64,000 nucleotides of DNA, taken from NCBI GenBank assembly GCA_038087015.1, contig JASBNA010000008.1, forward strand, positions 186,001 to 250,000, in the 5' to 3' direction. A program made the translations under genes and the position numbers. Within the stretch, counting starts at the first letter, position 1, and every line of letters starts with the position of its first letter. This document shows, piece by piece, positions 12,177 to 23,518 of this stretch. The stretch comes from Cerrena zonata (lineage: Eukaryota > Basidiomycota > Agaricomycetes > Polyporales > Cerrenaceae). The notes beneath the pieces were generated by a model that saw only the letters and a list, made by a program, of their open reading frames with translations, made no database searches and was not told where the DNA came from.

Positions 12177-14367
12177 TCACTGTGCCTTTCCGTGGTTGTA
12201 AGGAGTCTCTTCGATCGCGTCAGGGTCCTCGTAGTAACCCTCGCTCAGCTCGTTGAGTTCGTCCTCCTGTGAGTCGAGGTGGCGGTATTGGAACCAGAAG
12301 ATGACACCGGAGACACCAGCGAGAACACCCATAACACCATAGTTCCACACGAGGAGAGGATCAGCTGAGAGCGAAACGAATGCTTCGCCGAGAGCAGCCG
12401 AGATGGCGGAGGTGAACAGGAAGACAGCCATGACGAGCGAACGCATGTTCCTTGGGGCCTTGGTAAACGCGTACTCCAGACCCGTGATCGACGCAAATAT
12501 CTCAGAGAAGGCAATCAGGACGTAACTGCCAGTCTGGATCCAGACGTTGAGGTCGGAGGTGATGACTGTTCCGTCAGGGTTTGCACAGGTGGCGACGTGG
12601 TTGCCGCATGGGTTGCGCTGGTAGATGTAGTGCTGAACAACAGCTGTCCACACCATGGCAGCGGCGCCGGTGAAGAATCCGAATGCAATCTTCTTCACGG
12701 GGCTGAAGTTAATACCAATGCGGCGAAGGCCGGGGTAGATGAACATATCACAGATGGGAATGAAGATGATCAGCGCAAAAGGGTCAAGGTTCGACAACAC
12801 ATCGTTGGGGACCCCGTTGACAACCATAGTAGCAGCCTGTGATGTCAAGTTGGAGTTCAATTGGTTATACGTGAGCCCTGGGGAGAGGAAGGGTAAACAT
12901 CGGTAGGCGCTACAGATTTAGATAAAGCAATCAGGTACTTACAGTAGACAGGGTACCACATGAACACGGAGCACGCTTTGAACCCACGCTTGACCTCATC
13001 AACCCACTGGTCATCGAAAGTCATCCATGTGGGGCGAGCCTCGCCACGGAAATGGCTGGGCTTAGCGCTATCCCAGAAGTCGTCGGCGTTGAGGTTGCGC
13101 CAGGTCTGAACAGGATTCCACGACCAACGTCCTTTCTGAGCGAGTCGCCAGATTCGGAGAGCGTTGGCAAGGACGGAACCGGAAGGGGCTGAACGATTGT
13201 ATTTGTTGCGTCCGATAGCAAGAACGATTGGGCAAAGCAAGAAAATAGCAGTGGGAAGAGTGTACGCCAGCCAGAAGCCAACGTACTTCTCTCCGTAGGT
13301 CATGGTAATTTGACCAATAAGGGCACCGATGTTGATGAAAAGATAGAAGTACTAGATGCCCGAGGAATCAATACAAACTATTTTTAGCAGCCGCGAGATA
13401 ACATACCATGTAGATACGAGCGGTGGTAAGATTGGGGTCAACGACAACACGCTCGCCAGACTTTGTGGTTGCAACGAAGAGCTTGGTGCGCTTGTACTGC
13501 TCTGCGACCAGGGGGGATATGTTGGCTTTGAAACCACCTGTTCCCAAACCCATGACGATGAGAGCGACAACAAAGACGGCCAACGAAGCATGCGAGTGAT
13601 CAATGATACCCGGTATTGAGGAGACAATGAGAAGGACATGGCCGATCAGAGCAATGGCCACTGAGATGCAGATGGTTTTGAAACGACCCCATCGAGTATC
13701 AGCGAGGTAAGCACCGAAGAGGGGGATGATATAAACCCTAGATCGACGTGAACACTCGATTGAGGTCGAAGGGACAAGGAGTTACTTACCAGAATTGATT
13801 GAATGTGTTGAGGCCGGTAGAGGCACGTTGGCCCATACCCAACGCACCAGACTGGCCATCCCTGCCACCCGCTCCAGTCCGTGAACCAGGGGGAAGACGT
13901 TGTTGAATGAAATTGGTCTAGAGAGAAAAAATAAGCTGAGTTCGCTGTGGTTTTTTGATAATCGGGTGCCTACATAGACGACTTGCGTGCCATAGTATGA
14001 GAAACGTTCAGCAGCTTCGACGAAGGCGATAACTACAAGTTCATAGATTAGTATTTAAAACTAATATCCGTTCAATGGGCGCTTACGATATGCATTCCAT
14101 GGGACACTGTCCGCGACTCGACGAAGAGTTAACTTTTCTTCCTCTAATTTGAACGTCAGGATATCAACGATATTATTTCAGGACGATAACGACGAACTTA
14201 CCTGTAGGGAACTCGAGTCCATCGTGAATCCCATCGAGCTCAGGCTCATGCTCTCCTGCAGATGAGACGACATGATCTGATTCCGAGTCCTTGCGTAACT
14301 CGAAGTCGTGCCTCTTCGCCTCAGCGTATCCTTGATAGACAGCGTCATCGGATTGCAAGCCAGCCAT
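12177..14367 (-). CDS. PTR2: PTR2-type proton-coupled di/tripeptide transporter (POT family)
   Basis: Seven minus-strand exons (14367-14202, 14143-14087, 14032-13974, 13917-13790, 13737-13407, 13351-12943, 12877-12177) give 616 residues with all phases consistent. The N-terminal 80 residues are hydrophilic. TM1 carries FVEAAERFSYYGTQVVY, the E-x-x-E-R proton-coupling motif of POT transporters, followed by the NQFWVYIIPLFGAYLADTR region. FKANISPLVAEQ and the YWLTYNQLNSNLTSQA segment are further PTR2 signatures. About twelve hydrophobic segments are present. It would import di- and tripeptides with protons at the plasma membrane. A TATA box lies at 14489-14496, upstream of the start. The C-terminal tail is acidic (QEDELNELSEGYYEDPD). 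Confidence 0.93.
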
Positions 14368-14488
14368 AGTGTCTCACAGACGGGAGGTGAGGATAGGCTT
14401 GTTGGCAGGGAACAGCCAAAGAAGGGACTGGCAAGAGTGCAGTCGGGAGAAACTTCGCTCTGGGTGAGCGATGAAACTGACGAGTGAG

Positions 14489-14496
14489 TATATATA
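14489..14496 (-). promoter_or_regulatory. TATA box of the PTR2 gene
   Basis: The palindromic octamer tatatata lies about 120 nt upstream of the PTR2 start codon at 14367, a normal distance for a fungal TATA element with a short 5' UTR. The assignment rests on position only. Confidence 0.45.
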
Positions 14497-15468
14497 GCGG
14501 GTGTGAGGGTGCTTCGTTCATTTTTCACCTGTGACAGATTGATAGAGTAGCATATGGCACTTGCTTCCCCCTCCAAAGCTGGTGAGAATTATTTGAATTG
14601 CCGGGCGTCAGGAAATCTACCAAACGTTTTTCCATTTCGATACGATATACTCCTTGTTTCGGTAACTTTCCCAGGCAGTACAGGGCTGCCGATAAATTTA
14701 AACATTAGCAGATCGATTTAATGGACAAAGTGCAAGTAACGGATGCAGGTCGGTCGTAGAAGAGCACCCATTCAAATTTCTATGATTCCAGGCGATCGGC
14801 AGACTAGCCGTATTCAAAAATAACCCAAAGATTGCGAAGGTCACGTACTATCACGCCCATCTTCCCAATCCATTGCTAGCGTGAACATCGATCATTGCGA
14901 CTCGGAGTAGGTGCATGCCGATATTCCAGTTTTTGTGTTTTGCAAAGGAGAGTGCTCTAGATTGATGGTACAGCCCTCGGAACGAGATCTCGTGTGCGGA
15001 ACCTTTTTGCTTTCGGCAGCTCATTCCTAGCAGTGAGAATGAGTGCACGGAGCGAGTGCACGGAGGTGAGCGGTGGTGGACGGTCTTGGACGGTATTTAC
15101 TTAGTCCATTGTAAGTTTTCAAGGAAGCCAGCTCATAATGGAGCTGAACTTCTGCCGTTTCATTTTCATAATGGCAATGCGATCAGAAGAGTCCACGACC
15201 TGTGAGATGCTAGTGAGTAATGAATATGATATTTAATTTGAACGAAGAGAAAGAGAAGGGTCAAGAACTAAGAAAGTGGAGGTGAGTCAATTGATCTAGA
15301 AGTTCATCCTTTTGGCGCTAAATCAGTGATACGGTAACCGGTTTACCTCGATAACAGTTATATAGTACTTACTTACTTTATTACTGTACACTATAAGTAC
15401 GACTTCGCTTCAAAGTCGCTTTTGCTCCAGTTAATGATGACGGTAATAACCTTAGCATTTGAACTTCA

Positions 15469-15781
15469 ATATCATTAAATCTATAGAAGCCAACATAGTG
15501 CAATTTCCTTACTGCTGACTCCTTCGATAGCTCAGCTGGAAGAGCGCAAGACTGCACCGGCTGCCTTGTCAATTATCTTGGGGTCCCTGGTTCGATCTCG
15601 TGTCGAAGGATTGAGTGTAGGTTTGTCACGGTGTTTTCAAGAATCCAACCTTTTTTACTATGCAAACTCTCGGACAACCGTGATAGAGTCACTACGGATA
15701 CCTACCTGTGTGGCTTTGGTCCGTCTAGTTTCTATTTACCCATTCTGTCTCAGTATGGGCTCCACTCATATCATTAAATCT
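15469..15781 (+). mobile_element. Candidate tRNA-derived SINE-like insertion with 14-bp target-site duplication
   Basis: The 14-mer atatcattaaatct occurs at 15469-15482 and again at 15768-15781, in the same orientation, flanking 285 nt. Inside, at 15521-15610, is a near-complete tRNA-like sequence with both RNA polymerase III promoter boxes. The rest of the insert has no reading frame of note. A short Pol III promoter unit bounded by a direct repeat is the layout of a SINE or retroposed tRNA transcript. The tRNA part begins 38 nt inside the left repeat rather than right at it, and no clear A-tail is seen, so the exact ends are uncertain. Confidence 0.5.
15521..15610 (+). tRNA. tRNA-Tyr-like sequence with intron; GCA in anticodon position, probably a pseudogene
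   Basis: The acceptor stem CCTTCGA (15521-15527) pairs perfectly with TCGAAGG (15603-15609), and the discriminator base is A. D-stem GCTC/GAGC and the A box are intact. Anticodon stem CAAGA/TCTTG encloses CTGCA plus about 17 extra nt at the usual 37/38 intron site. The T-loop TTCGATC fits the B box, but the T-stem (CCTGG/TCGTG) has a mismatch and two G-T pairs. Start, stems and an intron at this site resemble fungal tRNA-Tyr (GTA), yet the anticodon reads GCA (Cys). A degraded tRNA or tRNA-derived retroelement head is more likely than a working tRNA. Confidence 0.55.
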
Positions 15782-16172
15782 CTTATTCTGTAAAGGAGCG
15801 ACTGGTATGCTTCCTGAACCCACCTGAAACGAGATGGAAACTGAAAGCTAGAACTGAGTACTGAGGCCTGAGGACTCGGTCCGCTGGGTCTACTTTCTGA
15901 TGGCAATGCTTCCGAGATATTCGCATGGCGAGTGTGCTATTGCGTCAGAGGTAACCAGATTCATCTCATGTAGTCTCATGCAGGTGAGAACAATTGTGAT
16001 TGCTCTATATATCGAGCTTGAGCTTACGGACCTTCTGTCAGTGTGACATCACTCATCTGACCAGGGCGAGACAAACAGTTACTCCAGTAAGTGGTTCATA
16101 GTTGGAAATCCGCCTTCCTGTCTTCAAGTTCATTGAAATTATTCTGGATAGGAAATCACTATTTCAAGAGGA
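15782..16172. other. 5' flank of the methyltransferase gene
   Basis: No gene seen. It contains a TATA-like ctatatatcg near 16005, upstream of the start codon at 16173. Confidence 0.35.
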
Positions 16173-17343
16173 ATGCCTGAAATTACGAAGGAAGTCAAAT
16201 TAGATCCTTCGGTGATACCACCCTTGGATCCTTCCATCTTGACACTGTCAGACGAGGAAAGGGCCTTCCTCCATGCGACAATCTCTGAAGACGACGATGC
16301 GTTAAAGGCCAAAATACTTTCAGTTCAGGCAAAGTACGTGCTCATCTGACCTACGGCCGCTGACCGACTCTCAGAAATCTACATGCTAACATGTGTCATT
16401 TCCGACAGAGCATAGTGCGTTCCCGCTCGTCATGGCGCTGATATGCATGATATGGGCTAACAGCTGCACCCTCTGTCTATGAATATCTTCAGTGCCGAGC
16501 ATCCGTATCCATGCATCCGAGCATTCCATTTCGTAAATTTAATGGTGTCCCAGAATCCCGTTTACCCGAAGGTTCTTGAAGACGGAAAACGCAACGACAC
16601 AGTTTTTATAGATCTTGGTTGTTGCAGTCAGTGCTGTTTATTTCCATCATTATTGATACCATTTCTGAACCATATATTTTATTTCAGTGGGATCGGATGT
16701 TCGAAAGCTCGTATTCGATGGTTACCCGGCAGAACATGTATTAGGCTGTGACCTACGTCAAGAGTTCATTGATACTGGATACGAGCTCTATAAGGATAAG
16801 GACAGCAGTCCAATCCATTTCTTTACCTCCGATATATTCGACATTCCCGTCGAACTAGCTGACACTCCCCCTGCCATTGATATATCCAAAGTGACGGAGA
16901 TTGGACAGTTACGAGGAGCTATATCACATTTCTACACCGGGGCCCTATTCCATCTATTCGACGAACCTACCCAACACCAACTAGCCCGCCGAGTTGCAAG
17001 TTTACTTAAGCTTCAACCAGGCTCCGTTATTTTTGGAAGGCATCAAGGGCTGCCTGAAGAGCGTTATATCGACGATCATATGGGAAGGTCCGTCCTCCCT
17101 CTATTCTATTGATAGCGGATTGACTCCATGATATGGTGTATATTTATTTTTAGAATTCGTTATGGCCATTCGCCCGCTTCATGGCCGAAACTTTGGGAGA
17201 AGGTCTTCACGGAGCTTGTATCTGCGGACTTTGCGGAGAATCATGTCAAGGTGGAAGCTTCCTTAACGGAAGGGTTTAATACGCAAGTTTTCCAGGCGCG
17301 ACACCAGACGAACATGTTGGTATGGAGTGTTAGCATTGTCTGA
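16173..17343 (+). CDS. SAM-dependent methyltransferase-like protein (fungal class I)
   Basis: Five exons (16173-16333, 16409-16414, 16493-16626, 16688-17087, 17154-17343) encode 296 residues. The second exon is only six nt (AGCATA); including it gives KAYAEHPYPCIRAFHF and two introns of 75 and 78 nt. Skipping it keeps the frame but makes one 159-nt intron. The fold core is visible: VFIDLGCCMGSDVRKL (motif I region, SAM pocket), HVLGCDLRQEFIDTGYELY (acidic ribose-binding strand), then FFTSDIFDIP and GALFHLFDEPTQHQLARR. This layout occurs in fungal methyltransferases, often near secondary-metabolite genes, but no biosynthetic partner is seen here. The substrate is unknown. Confidence 0.88.
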
Positions 17344-17998
17344 TCATTAAAGTGATCGTTCCAGCCACTGGCATGTATCATAAGTGGTGGCTACTCCTCA
17401 GGCCTCATAGATAGAATCCTATATTGAAGATCAAGTATACAATTCAATTTCTATATCATGTTCGAAATGTTAAGCAGACCCGTACCCACAACTGGGCCAA
17501 CAAGATCTGCTTCTCTACTTTGGATGCATTCTATTTCCCAATGCACTAGGCAAGTCCTTCGGAGGGATGGTATTTAAAATTATTTGAGATTGTATTTACT
17601 ATTCAGAACTGCCTCTCAAGTCCCGTTTACTTAGACCCATTAAGTTATATTTCGATCATCATGTCAAGCATTACAGCGCCATTAATACTCATTTCAAACT
17701 GTGTCACGATCTAGGTTTGCTGTCGAGATAGTCTTGCTCTGATAGAAGCGATGGGTGCACAATAAGAAGTTCGATTGATGCAGTAGCCTAGTGTTTCCAT
17801 CGTTAAGATGGACAGGATCCTAAATGATAGCTATAATAAAGATGTCATACAAAGCCCAAAACAAACGAGATGAAGAAAACGATGCTGTCAAGAAAACAAT
17901 ACAATGAGTAAAAACGAGAAACGAATGTCCAAAGAACGGTTAGTACTGGAAACCCGTTTCCAATAAATGCAATAACGAGATCGAAATAATAAGATAAA
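17344..17998. other. Intergenic, convergent 3' flanks
   Basis: About 650 nt of AT-rich sequence between two stop codons. No gene supported. Confidence 0.4.
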
Positions 17999-19093
17999 TT
18001 AAGGAATCTGAATCCGAGGAACAGGCTTCCGAGGTACAGGTGCTCTTTTCGTTCGCGAAGTTGGAGCGATAGCACGTTTCAACCCCTCGAAGGTCTCCGA
18101 ACCGTATCCATGTTCTTCTGGTGTTTCATAGTGAATCGTCAACTGACGTTCTTGACAAGGGAAGTCGGGAAGATCCTTGACGAAATGTGACCTTCGAGGA
18201 GCTTGATAATACGATTCGTGTCGCATTCTCGATTTCCCATAACTACTGGAGGAATCGGATTGGACAGATAACAGGGTTGAGGTTGTAGAAGTAGATGAGG
18301 ATGATGTCGCAGAATCCAACGAGCTATTAGATGACATGGTACTCGAAGGTGATGAGGGTGATGACGGGCTATGGATGATTACTTCTTCGTCTTCCTCGGC
18401 CACTGAAGGCGGGAACACGAGATCGACGGGAACTCCTTCGCCAAGCTTCTTTGTCAATCTACGCATCTTCTCCCTCTTGATAGAGGCATCGGAGCGGATA
18501 ACGAAGTTCGGTGGCGGAGAGGTTTCAGTGTCTGGGAAACTCGTATCCATGTCATACGAGGGTGGTGGTGTATATGTGGGGATCTTATCGGATTTGCCAA
18601 ATCCTAGTCGCAATAATGGAGGACGGAGTCCAGAGAACCGAACTCTCCACCCCTCTTCTGTCTCAGCGTTAGTCGCAATAGCCGATGCGGAGTGGGATAG
18701 AGAAGATCTTGACGACGACGTGCTGGCCCTTGAAGTGGAGGAGGAAACGGAGTCGGGTGAATGAACCCGGATCTTCTGCCACTCGGCATTCTCATCGCGA
18801 GAGGCCACTCCACTCAATCCGGATCTCCTAGGTTTTCCAGGAAGTGGAGGAAGAGGTAGGGGTTTGTTCATCGGGACTGTAAGTGGATATCAGTAATTGT
18901 GGCGTAAGGATGGGTTAGAAGCATGTGGCGACTCACGATCTGTGATCTCATCGACGACATGAGGTGTACTACCTAACAGCTGCCCCAGCTTAGCAGTAGA
19001 ACGCAACAGCTTTGCACGTTCTTCCGGTGTCAGAGTATTACATGTCGGCGGAGGGCGAGGGAATACGATTGCTGCATGAGATACATTCGACAT
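17999..19093 (-). CDS. Ser/Pro-rich cytosolic protein, function unknown
   Basis: Two minus-strand exons (19093-18937, 18876-17999) join with GAT C|TC to encode 344 residues. Residues 1-52 look folded and conserved in style: FPRPPPTCNTLTPEERAKLL followed by a GQLLGSTPHVVD helix. The remainder is disordered, with long Ser/Thr runs (TSRASTSSSRSSLSHSAS and a second near the middle), Pro-rich pieces and a basic end (TKRAPVPRKPVPRIQIP). It also contains PPPSYD, a PPxY-type sequence, but not the tail module of the family at 35-63 kb. There is no signal peptide or TM segment. Many phosphorylation-type sites suggest a regulatory or scaffold protein; that is inference. Confidence 0.7.
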
Positions 19094-19701
19094 GGCCAGG
19101 AGTCAGCAATTAGAAGATAACACGATGTTAGGAGGTAGGAGAGTGAGATGGCCACCGAAAACGCGTAACGACAGACCACCGGGGTTGTCGTCTAGGATGA
19201 GATGAGAGACAGAAAGTCAGGAGCTTGAGATTGAGGCCACCAGGTATATGTACCTCGAGGGTCACGATAGTGCGAGACAAAAAGGTCTTCTAGACATTTT
19301 GATGGCAATTCCATAATTCGCTTCCATTTGCCTCCTTTAGCACCAGACAAAAAGGATTGCATCATGAGGTGGGAAAAGGTATGGCGAGTTACACGGCGTT
19401 TCCGCTTGAATGGCTTATTGTCAGTCCCGCTTTGGCAATTAGGCCTCGAAATGAAGAGGTTACCGGATATGGTAATAAACGCAAGAGATCCCGTGCCAAG
19501 AAACGCCCGATCCCGATTCCTATGAAATGAAATAGAACAGCTCACCTCAAGTTGGAGTTGGTAGGATCACAAAATTAGGTGTAGTTAGTCGACAGAGAGG
19601 GGTGAAGAGGTGACCTATGAATTACTGAACATTGATAAGACAATAAACTAAAACAGTCAGCATGAAGGAATAGAATAAAATAGTCCAGTAATACGTAAAG
19701 G
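19094..19701. other. Intergenic between two minus-strand genes
   Basis: This holds the 3' flank of UBA2 and the promoter of the 17999-19093 gene. A minus-strand frame at 19192-19545 has no features and I do not call it. Confidence 0.35.
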
Positions 19702-22100
19702 TTAGTCAATAACTATAACAGCATCATCGTCTATAACTTCATCTGCAGAGTCCAGAAGAATGAGACCATCATCTTCCAGACGTCGTCTCTTACTGGGAGT
19801 AAAAGAGGCATCGTCAACCGTTCGTGGTCTCTTCGCAGAAGGTGCTTCGCCATCGTCTGGGGCGGGACGCTTCTTTGACTGTGGCGGGGGTGGCGTCGAA
19901 GGTGCTGGCGGAGCAGGTTTAACCTTCTTAGGTGGAGATGGAAGAGGATTGGGAAGAATGAATGAGGACTCGTCGACAGAATGATTCGGTCTATAACAGC
20001 GTAAAGTTAGGAATATCGATAAGGAACTTGAATATCACGACTCACGGTAGCGCGCCAATGCCAACTTGGATGGTCTCGTACTCACCGTCATCGTCGACGA
20101 TAGACAAGAATTTCCCTCGAGTCACATTGAGACTCTCCAATGTTCTTTCCAGATTGTCATCCCAGTCTGGATCACTGAGTACACGTTTGTCCTCATAAAC
20201 GCTAACATCCCTGGTGTTTTCGCCAAGGATGCCGCTCACAACTTCACCTAATGTGACCCTGGATGGATCACAGAGAAGCTCAGTATAGGTATCTCGGCAT
20301 ATCCCACAATCAGGGTTCGCAGGACTCATGCTGATGCTACTGAGCGGCATGGTAGGTTTGAATTGTACATGGACGTTGCGAAGTTTGTTGTATGATTTGC
20401 GAAGAAGATGGAACGCCTGGAGGACGATGAGACCAGAGATGATGGCATTGGTGGTTGCAATGGCAGGGATGATGTTGCCAGCCATCTCTGCCGGTACATG
20501 ATCGTCAGCACATCGCCTTAACGATATCACAAGTTCACAAACCTTTGACTTCCCAGCGCGTTTTGCCAGCGATTCCGTACGCGGCAGATCTCAAGTTAGA
20601 GGCAGCGGTGACGAAATCCAGAGTGTCATCATCATCTTTATCAAACGAGATGGTATCTTCGCCTGCTTGAAGACGCGCAGCTAATTTGTTTGTACTATGA
20701 CATCAATGAGCTCATAGAATACGGTGGTGTGATATATGATTGCACGCACCTAGACACAAATAGCTCAAGACTATCTTGCAGGGTCAGTGCGCGTTGGTCC
20801 TTTAAACTCGGTTTGGAAGTTGACGCAGCCTGTGAATCGTTGGGGGTGTTCTCAGGAGCGGCGGTATTCCCGGGAGCTGATTTTGAGCCATTCCTCGCAG
20901 AGCCATTCGCGTTTGAAGTACCGTTTGTCTGGGCGGAATCCTTATCCAGTTTGAATGTACCCTTTCGAATCGCGTCGAATTCCAACGGAGTAGGGGGTGC
21001 ACGCGACTTCCACATGTCTGCCATAGAAAGCAAGTTGAGGATATCTGAATGGAACACCTTCTCGAATGCTCGTTTCGCAGCATCTGACTCGCCCGATTCA
21101 GTAGTCGTACGTAACAATGACCGTACAACCTTGAACGCTTGGGCTTCTTTTCGAAGGGTTGCAATCTCCTGTGCTGTAAAGTTTACTTCAGTCAGTACTT
21201 TCCGTCATACGAATCTCCGATGTGATCGACATGTACCATTTTCACCCTGTTTCTCGGCCTCATCCAGCTCTCCCCCAGAGTCTTCGTCTTCTCCAAAAAG
21301 TTGGCTAATATACATGTTAAATCGGTGTATATAGGGCAGCAAGAAACCAAGACACTCACGGAATTAGATAACTCTTCGCCCACACAATGCAATGAATGGG
21401 CTGTGATGGCGTCGAGCGAATTGTGCACACTGGGAATGTCTTGGGGGTAGGTTTAGGAACACAATCAAAGCATTCCGTCCTATCCTTAACTATAGGTTGT
21501 ACTTGGCCGAGGTAGCCAGCTGTTCCGGATTCTACCAGCGGAACGTTGGCCGCAAGACACATTTTGTTGACGTGTCTGCGAGCATCGAGGTTATCTAGTG
21601 CGTTGAGCACTATGTCAAACCCTCGGAACCAAGCAATGTCGAATTGTGGCTCTTTAATGTTGCCATGTATTGGGGTAATGCGGACGTTCGGATTAAACGC
21701 CGCGGCGGTTTTGGCAGCAACCTAAGTTGGTTAGACATGCTCAGTCGAAATATTAAGCAGAGATTTTTGTTTTAATCCTCACCAAGGCTTTACTCTGTTT
21801 GACATCCTTCTTACGGAACAGAAACTGTCTGTTCAAGTTGGAAAGATCAATGGTGTCCAGGTCTAGTAGTGTGATATGACCAAAACCAGCCAGGACGATA
21901 TTCTTCACTGTATAAAAACACCGAAATTATTCTCTACTGAGGTTCCAATAAAAATCATGATATCACGCACGTAGTTCACATCCAATACCTCCAGCACCGA
22001 CCAGAAGAACTTTCGTTTGTGGAAGACGCGCCGAGAGTTCCGGACCGAGTACGGCCTCAGCATGGAAATTTCGTTTCAATGTACCAGTTTTCTTGGACAT
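19702..22100 (-). CDS. UBA2: SUMO-activating enzyme E1, catalytic subunit Uba2
   Basis: Eight minus-strand exons (22100-21971, 21907-21783, 21721-21360, 21304-21237, 21173-20750, 20694-20543, 20487-20046, 19990-19702) give 663 residues with all phases matching. The ATP-binding loop [13 protein letters not shown] is near residues 34-46. The catalytic Cys is in PVCTIRSTP, at about residue 184. Zinc-binding pairs appear as ECFDC and [25 protein letters not shown] and the ubiquitin-like domain follow. The C terminus is basic, with [10 protein letters not shown] as a likely nuclear signal, and ends DDAVIVID, which resembles a SUMO-interacting motif. With Aos1 it activates SUMO by adenylation and thioester formation, then passes it to Ubc9. 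Length and order match the family. Confidence 0.96.
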
Positions 22101-23518
22101 CGTCAACTGTATTCTGAAGGAATGTTCGGGTGTTCAAAGGGAAGTGGTTTGAGAGGGAGGGAGAGATGGAACAAGGGTAAGTGGGAGTATGAGGGAAAGC
22201 CGTGAAACTGGTAATGACCGGATGTTACTGTGACATAACGCGTCGTCACAGAACGCGCTCACCCTAAATTGGAATTAGAGTTGCCCGAAGCGTACCATTC
22301 CAGTACCGGATTAGTACTTGGAAGACGACGGAATAGTACTGATGACTCGGAGGTGGTTTCAATATTGAGTTGGCATGTCAAGAAACAAAGCGCTTGAATT
22401 CCGTAAGCACCGACCGCCTTTGTTGTAGGTGTTTGTATAGGTAGCGAAATGGGACGAGTATATGAGATGGCTAGCGGCGACAGAACTTGAATACGAAGGC
22501 GAGAGTCAATTGGAAGGATGAGAACGACGGTCAAAAAGACCAGTAGTAGATGGGTTTTCAAGTGCAAAAGAGAAAGTGTATGGAAATGCGCAAGTTCCAA
22601 GTGCTTATACATGACGAGATCCTTCTCAATCCGTGCTCTTGGCCGAGCATCCGTGGATTCTGATTGGTGCGAGACGAGTGAGAAGTAACAGAAAAATAGG
22701 CAAAATATCAAAGTAAAGAAACTGAACTCGAATAGAAGACTTTCCTTTAGGGAAATGTCTCGACCGATTAGGAAGGACGAGTCGGAGATCTAAAGAAAGG
22801 GGGAGTGTCCGTAGGTTCGAACGGGTTTAAATGCAAGACTTTAGACTGTCGGGCTCGCAAGAAGGTATCTAATCCTCCCCCGAAAGGATAGAAAATTTTC
22901 TCTCTCGTCTGCGGACCTACGTATACGTCTCGAGCTTTCGAGCTGTCGTTCAATATATGTCACCGCCGTGATGAGTTACAAACGTAGGGGTCGCGATCTG
23001 GTAATTAATATGTCGGTCGCATGTTTTCGTTGTTGTTGTCCGTTCCTATGGGTATAAGAACCAAATTATTCGTTAGCTTCGCCCTATTGTCCCTTACAAC
23101 ACCTCAGATACAAATCCGAGTTAATACAGTTCGGGCTGAGGGTCAGTCATAGACAGAGGCCTGTCAGAAAGGCTGTCTTCAAAGAAAGGGAGATTATTGA
23201 TGAGGGAGAGAGAGAGTAGGATAAAAAGACAATTACTTTTGCTCGCTCATAATGTCTGATCCGAAGTTTGCACAGAATGTTATGACCACTCAAAACAGCA
23301 TAAGTATTATTGAACCTGCTGAGACTACACACGCAATGTACGAGATAAAGGAAACCAGTCCGATGATAAAAGAATGCAAAGTGGGAAAGGCCCAGGTCAT
23401 GGGCGACGAGATGTGTGGCACTGCCTCCAAGGGTATCTAAATAATGAGTATATGGAGACAATATCCGCCGCCTTGTCGTCTCGTTCGTGCAAGGTCATGA
23501 AGAAAGGTATCAGAGGAT
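22101..23518. other. Intergenic, UBA2 promoter side; no firm gene
   Basis: A 150-codon minus-strand frame at 22259-22711 and short frames at 22768-22953, 23147-23461 and 23252-23440 are present. None shows a domain, and their composition is not convincing. A purine-rich gagagagaga stretch lies near 23207. The segment contains the UBA2 promoter and the 3' flank of the next gene. Confidence 0.35.

Noticed and set aside
17999..18871. PPPSYD in the Ser-rich gene as a seventh PY-tail family member
   Set aside because: No TM segment, the motif is in the middle of the protein, and the flanking RT and E-x-R-x-x-G-G positions are missing. A lone PPxY in a Pro-rich protein is common.
22259..22711. 150-codon minus-strand frame upstream of UBA2
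   Set aside because: Hydrophobic start but no domain or homology signal; it could be chance in a stop-poor stretch. Left uncalled.
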